Position numbers and translations under genes: made by a program | Assembly: GCF_001435775.1 (NCBI RefSeq) | Contig: NZ_AZFK01000076.1 | Location: 22,166-86,165, forward strand | Reading direction: 5' to 3' | Length of the DNA stretch: 64,000 nt | From: Limosilactobacillus ingluviei DSM 15946 | Lineage (GTDB): Bacteria; Bacillota; Bacilli; Lactobacillales; Lactobacillaceae | Notes under the pieces: generated by a model | What the model was told of the DNA's origin: nothing | The model's input: only the letters and a program-made list of their open reading frames with translations | Database searches by the model: none | Part shown: piece by piece, positions 61,946-64,000 of the stretch | Layout of the letters: every line of letters starts with the position of its first letter | Position numbering within the stretch: position 1 is the first letter of the stretch

Positions 61946-62182
61946 ATGGAAAAAGTAGTGATGAAACTTGATGGTTTAACTTGTCCATCATGCCTAGCTA
62001 AGATTCAAAAAAGTGTTGAAAGCATTGACGGGACCGATGACGTGAAGGTACTGTTCAATGCGGGAAAGGTTAAATTTACACTAGATTTGGCCAAAGCTTC
62101 ACCCGATGATGTTCAAGCAAATATTGAAAAAATGGGCTACACGGTTCAGGGAATTAAGGTAAAGGGGCTATCAGATGACTAG
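61946..62182 (+). CDS. Free heavy-metal-associated (HMA) domain protein, CopZ-like
   Basis: 78-residue ferredoxin-like domain with metal ligands C13 and C16 in LDGLTCPSCLAKI and the conserved MGY near the end. In CopZ the motif is MxCxxC; here the Met is replaced by Leu, so copper specificity should not be assumed. Start chosen at ATG 61946 behind AAAGGAG. It likely delivers metal to, or removes it from, the ATPase, which lacks its own HMA domain. It overlaps the Dps-like gene by eight bases. Confidence 0.88.
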   Translation: MEKVVMKLDGLTCPSCLAKIQKSVESIDGTDDVKVLFNAGKVKFTLDLAKASPDDVQANIEKMGYTVQGIKVKGLSDD

Positions 62183-62717
62183 TGAAGAACAGTATCAACA
62201 GGAACTAAAACAGAGCGATATTGATCACCATACACCAACGGCAGGGGCGATGACGGGTCATATCATTGCCAACTTATTAATTCATTCACTAAAGATTAGT
62301 CAGGCAAAGCTATTTACGAAAGGGAATGCGGCATTGTTTTTATCCCAATATGGCGATGATTGGATTGCGCATGAACAGGAAGCATTTAATCACCTGAATC
62401 AGCTGCTAGTTCAGAATGGTGAGAGTATCCCAACGACGACGGATCAGTTTCGTGAATTTACCATGCTAGAAGAAAATGGTGCTGATAAGTATTTGCCAGG
62501 GGATGACCAATTATTTGCCTTGGTAAAGGATTTTGACACGCAGATTCTCTTTATCACGAAGGCCATTGCTCTTGGCAATAAAGAAGAATGGTCTGAATTA
62601 GCAGTAGATTTAACGGAATTATTGTCATGGATCAAAAAGCAAATTGCTTTAACCCAGCGCTTCTTGGGGCATGATTTACGGACGGGGTTGTATACTGAAG
62701 AAGATGATGACTTCTAA
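62175..62717 (+). CDS. Dps/ferritin-like protein with altered ferroxidase positions
   Basis: 180-residue helical protein whose length, helix pattern (GHIIANLLIHSLKISQAKLF, HEQEAFNHLNQLLVQNGES-P, ending KKQIALTQRFLG) and KG turn follow the Dps family. Aligning by eye with Listeria Dps, the four ferroxidase ligands H31, H43, D58 and E62 fall on K45, S57, N72 and Q76, so the iron-oxidation centre appears missing. The acidic C-terminal EEDDDF is unusual. It may store or bind another metal, bind DNA, or be structural. Translation is coupled to the HMA gene. Confidence 0.78.
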   Translation: MTSEEQYQQELKQSDIDHHTPTAGAMTGHIIANLLIHSLKISQAKLFTKGNAALFLSQYGDDWIAHEQEAFNHLNQLLVQNGESIPTTTDQFREFTMLEENGADKYLPGDDQLFALVKDFDTQILFITKAIALGNKEEWSELAVDLTELLSWIKKQIALTQRFLGHDLRTGLYTEEDDDF

Positions 62718-62741
62718 CATTAAATGATGGAGGATACTCTA

Positions 62742-63380
62742 ATGAAAGAAGAACTTTGTGTTCACCTGGTTCCGCTCTTTAATCAGTTAAGTTTAGAACG
62801 CCAGCGCCAAGTGGAACAGCTGGTTCATCACCAGCGTATTAAGCGCGGAACAATTGTTGTGAGTCCAGACAAGGATGACCGGTTAGTGATTGTAAAAAGT
62901 GGCCATGGTCGAATGTACCAACTAAGTGAAGATGGTGAAGAACGGGTGCAACGAATGCTGAAGACAGGTGATTATGTTGGTGAAACCTGGCTCCTGGGGG
63001 TTGCCAACCATAGTAGTTATGTAGAAATGACTACAGACAGTGATATCTGTATTCTTAATCGGCAAGACTTTATCCAATTGATTCACCACCGAAGCGAAAT
63101 TGCCTTAAAACTAATGGCAGGACAGGCGGCAATGATTGAAAGTCTTCGTCAGCAAACACGGCTGATGGGACTGCCAAACATTGAAGAACGGGTAGTGACT
63201 TATCTGAAACAATTGATGGTTGATCAACAGAGTTCGGAAGTTAAGCTACCCTTGAAACTCAAGGACCTTTCTTCATACCTTGGGACAACCCCCGAAACAT
63301 TATCGCGGACGCTTGCTCAATTGGAAGCGGATAGTAAACTCACGCGTCATTTGCGAACGATCCAAATTATTCATTTGTAA
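62742..63380 (+). CDS. flp: Crp/Fnr-family regulator of the FLP type
   Basis: 212-residue transcription factor: cyclic-nucleotide-fold sensor domain (about 20-120), dimer helix, and HTH with recognition helix GTTPETLSRTLAQLE, keeping the E-xx-SR contact pattern of FNR. There is no N-terminal iron-sulfur cluster of cysteines; instead C6 (MKEELC) and C103 (DSDIC) are spaced 97 apart, the same as Cys5 and Cys102 that form the redox disulfide in L. casei FLP (family knowledge). ATG 62742 follows GGAGG; an ATG in that site is in frame but unlikely. It probably activates this operon through the box at 59,960. Confidence 0.88.
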   Translation: MKEELCVHLVPLFNQLSLERQRQVEQLVHHQRIKRGTIVVSPDKDDRLVIVKSGHGRMYQLSEDGEERVQRMLKTGDYVGETWLLGVANHSSYVEMTTDSDICILNRQDFIQLIHHRSEIALKLMAGQAAMIESLRQQTRLMGLPNIEERVVTYLKQLMVDQQSSEVKLPLKLKDLSSYLGTTPETLSRTLAQLEADSKLTRHLRTIQIIHL

Positions 63381-63405
63381 AAGGAAATGAGTCCAATACA
63401 CATAC

Positions 63406-63452
63406 AAAAGGCATTAAGCATTCAAAAGTTTTGAACGCTTAATGCCTATTTT
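63406..63452 (+). terminator. Terminator of the metal/FLP operon
   Basis: GGCATTAAGC-TTCAAAA pairs with TTTTGAA-GCTTAATGCC, followed by TATTTTTA. Confidence 0.85.
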
Positions 63453-63495
63453 TAACTCACCCGTGGGGGATGCTAGCCATTCAAGCCGCCATAGC

Positions 63496-63670
63496 TTATA
63501 GCCCTAAATATTTATCTTTAATCATTTCGGCTTTCTTAGCATGATCTTCAGGGTAGATGAAACTGTAATCAATGCCTAGTTTGGCTAGTTCATCAAGGAT
63601 GGGACGTTTATATTTAGCCAGAATAATATACTTTTCCTTTTCATTTGGCAGATTGCAAGAAATAACTTGA
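63496..63670 (-). pseudogene. 3' fragment of an unrecognised gene, cut by an IS30 remnant
   Basis: About 57 residues ending KAEMIKDKYLGL, with KYIILAKYKRPILDELAKLGIDYSFIYPEDH, which has the look of the last strand-helix unit of a small phage- or plasmid-type nucleotide-binding protein; I cannot name the family. Its 5' side runs into the IS30 fragment, whose coding strand and end sequence start at about 63,677, so the first residues of the open frame are not original. Confidence 0.45.
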
Positions 63671-63676
63671 ATAAAT

Positions 63677-63859
63677 TTAGTAACGCAGATTACGCAAAAA
63701 GATCTCAATCGGTGTTCGCCAATTTAAACATTTGAGTGGTCGGGAATTCAAATACCAGTTAATTTGAATCAATTCATCATCGGTAATCTCATCAGTCGGT
63801 TGACCTTTGGGAATGAAGCGGCGTAGTACTCGGTTGCGATTTTCATTACTGCCGCGCGG
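63677..63859 (-). pseudogene. C-terminal remnant of an IS30-family transposase
   Basis: Sixty residues, RGSNENRNRVLRRFIPKGQ through NSRPLKCLNWRTPIEIF, match the catalytic-Glu block and tail of IS30 transposases but belong to a different IS30 subtype than the intact copy at 58.9 kb. Everything upstream of the Glu block is missing; the frame continues into unrelated sequence. Confidence 0.8.
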
Positions 63860-63860
63860 C

Positions 63861-63962
63861 TTTGCCGGTGTTGATGATGTGGCCAAGAAATTAGGCATTA
63901 GCAAACGAACGCTGCAACGAAATTTAAAAGCAGAAGCAACCAACTTCGTACAATACCCTTAG
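63861..63962 (+). pseudogene. C-terminal helix-turn-helix remnant of an AraC-family regulator
   Basis: On the plus strand the frame reads FAGVDDVAKKLGISKRTLQRNLKAEATNF and stops; VAKKLGISKRTLQRNLKAE is the first HTH of AraC/XylS proteins. It has no start, lacks the second HTH and joins directly to the IS30 remnant at about 63,860, so it is the leftover of a disrupted gene. Confidence 0.6.
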
Positions 63963-63968
63963 AGGTTG

Positions 63969-63990
63969 ACACTTTTAAAAATGAAAGTGT
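63969..63990. repeat. Inverted repeat at the window edge
   Basis: ACACTTT-N8-AAAGTGT, following GGTTG. It may be the end of another mobile element or an operator; the window stops ten bases later. Confidence 0.35.
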
Positions 63991-64000
63991 TGCCTTTGGG

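Noticed and set aside
61946..62182. Calling the HMA protein a copper chaperone CopZ
   Set aside because: The Met of MxCxxC is Leu and the partner pump is not of the CPC copper type.
63671..63708. N-terminal part of the open frame that ends at 63,496
   Set aside because: It overlaps the IS30 transposase tail in another frame and is not part of the original gene.

Overview
The window looks like chromosomal DNA of a heterofermentative lactic acid bacterium, most probably a Limosilactobacillus of the L. fermentum type. This rests on the protein sequences, the moderately high GC of the core genes, strong GGAGG ribosome sites, several TTG/GTG starts and lactobacillus gene orders (secG-rnr-smpB; cdaA-cdaR-glmM-glmS; pcrA-ligA-camS-gatCAB-dgkB-rlmD; ecfA-ecfA-ecfT-truA-rplM-rpsI directly after the S10/spc/alpha ribosomal cluster). 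The species name is inference.

Layout. 1-4.4 kb: the 3' part of a triosephosphate isomerase gene overlapping a guanine deaminase, a PAS-only protein, a TMEM175-type channel and enolase. 4.5-9.3 kb: transporters (amino acid permease, ClC antiporter, MFS efflux) and a glyoxalase-fold protein. 9.3-12.6 kb: protein export and RNA quality control (secG, rnr, smpB). 12.6-16.6 kb: LURP-one protein, ung, pta, tsaE, a GNAT and a DEDDh exonuclease. 16.7-22.8 kb: cell-envelope precursor supply and c-di-AMP (murB, cdaA, cdaR, glmM, glmS). 23-25.2 kb: an aldo/keto reductase divergent from a CcpA-box-controlled membrane protein. 25.3-43.9 kb: the ribosomal protein supercluster rpsJ to rplQ with secY, adk, infA and rpoA, then the ECF vitamin-transporter energizing module, truA, rplM and rpsI, with RNA leaders and the L17 downstream element. 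44.1-57.9 kb: a GH73 hydrolase, xpt, a divergent PurK-like ATP-grasp protein, DNA repair/replication (pcrA, ligA), the CamS lipoprotein, the Gln-tRNA amidotransferase, lipid kinase dgkB and rlmD.

After the rlmD hairpin at about 57.88 kb the DNA becomes accessory. An XRE regulator with membrane helices and a zinc ribbon uses codons unlike its neighbours. An intact IS30-family element (58,888-59,940) follows. Next comes an AT-richer four-gene cassette (60.0-63.4 kb): a P1B-type ATPase with an unusual CPG motif, a free heavy-metal-associated domain protein, a Dps-fold protein that appears to lack all four ferroxidase ligands, and a Crp/Fnr regulator with the two-cysteine spacing of the Lactobacillus casei FLP redox switch. 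A near-perfect FNR-type box centred about 41.5 bases before the predicted transcription start stands upstream of the ATPase gene. I read this as a redox-sensed metal-handling operon and consider it the most interesting system here. The last 600 bases are broken pieces: a 3' gene fragment, an IS30 transposase tail and an AraC-type helix-turn-helix tail.

No rRNA, tRNA, CRISPR array or prophage was seen. All assignments are by reading; no database search was possible.
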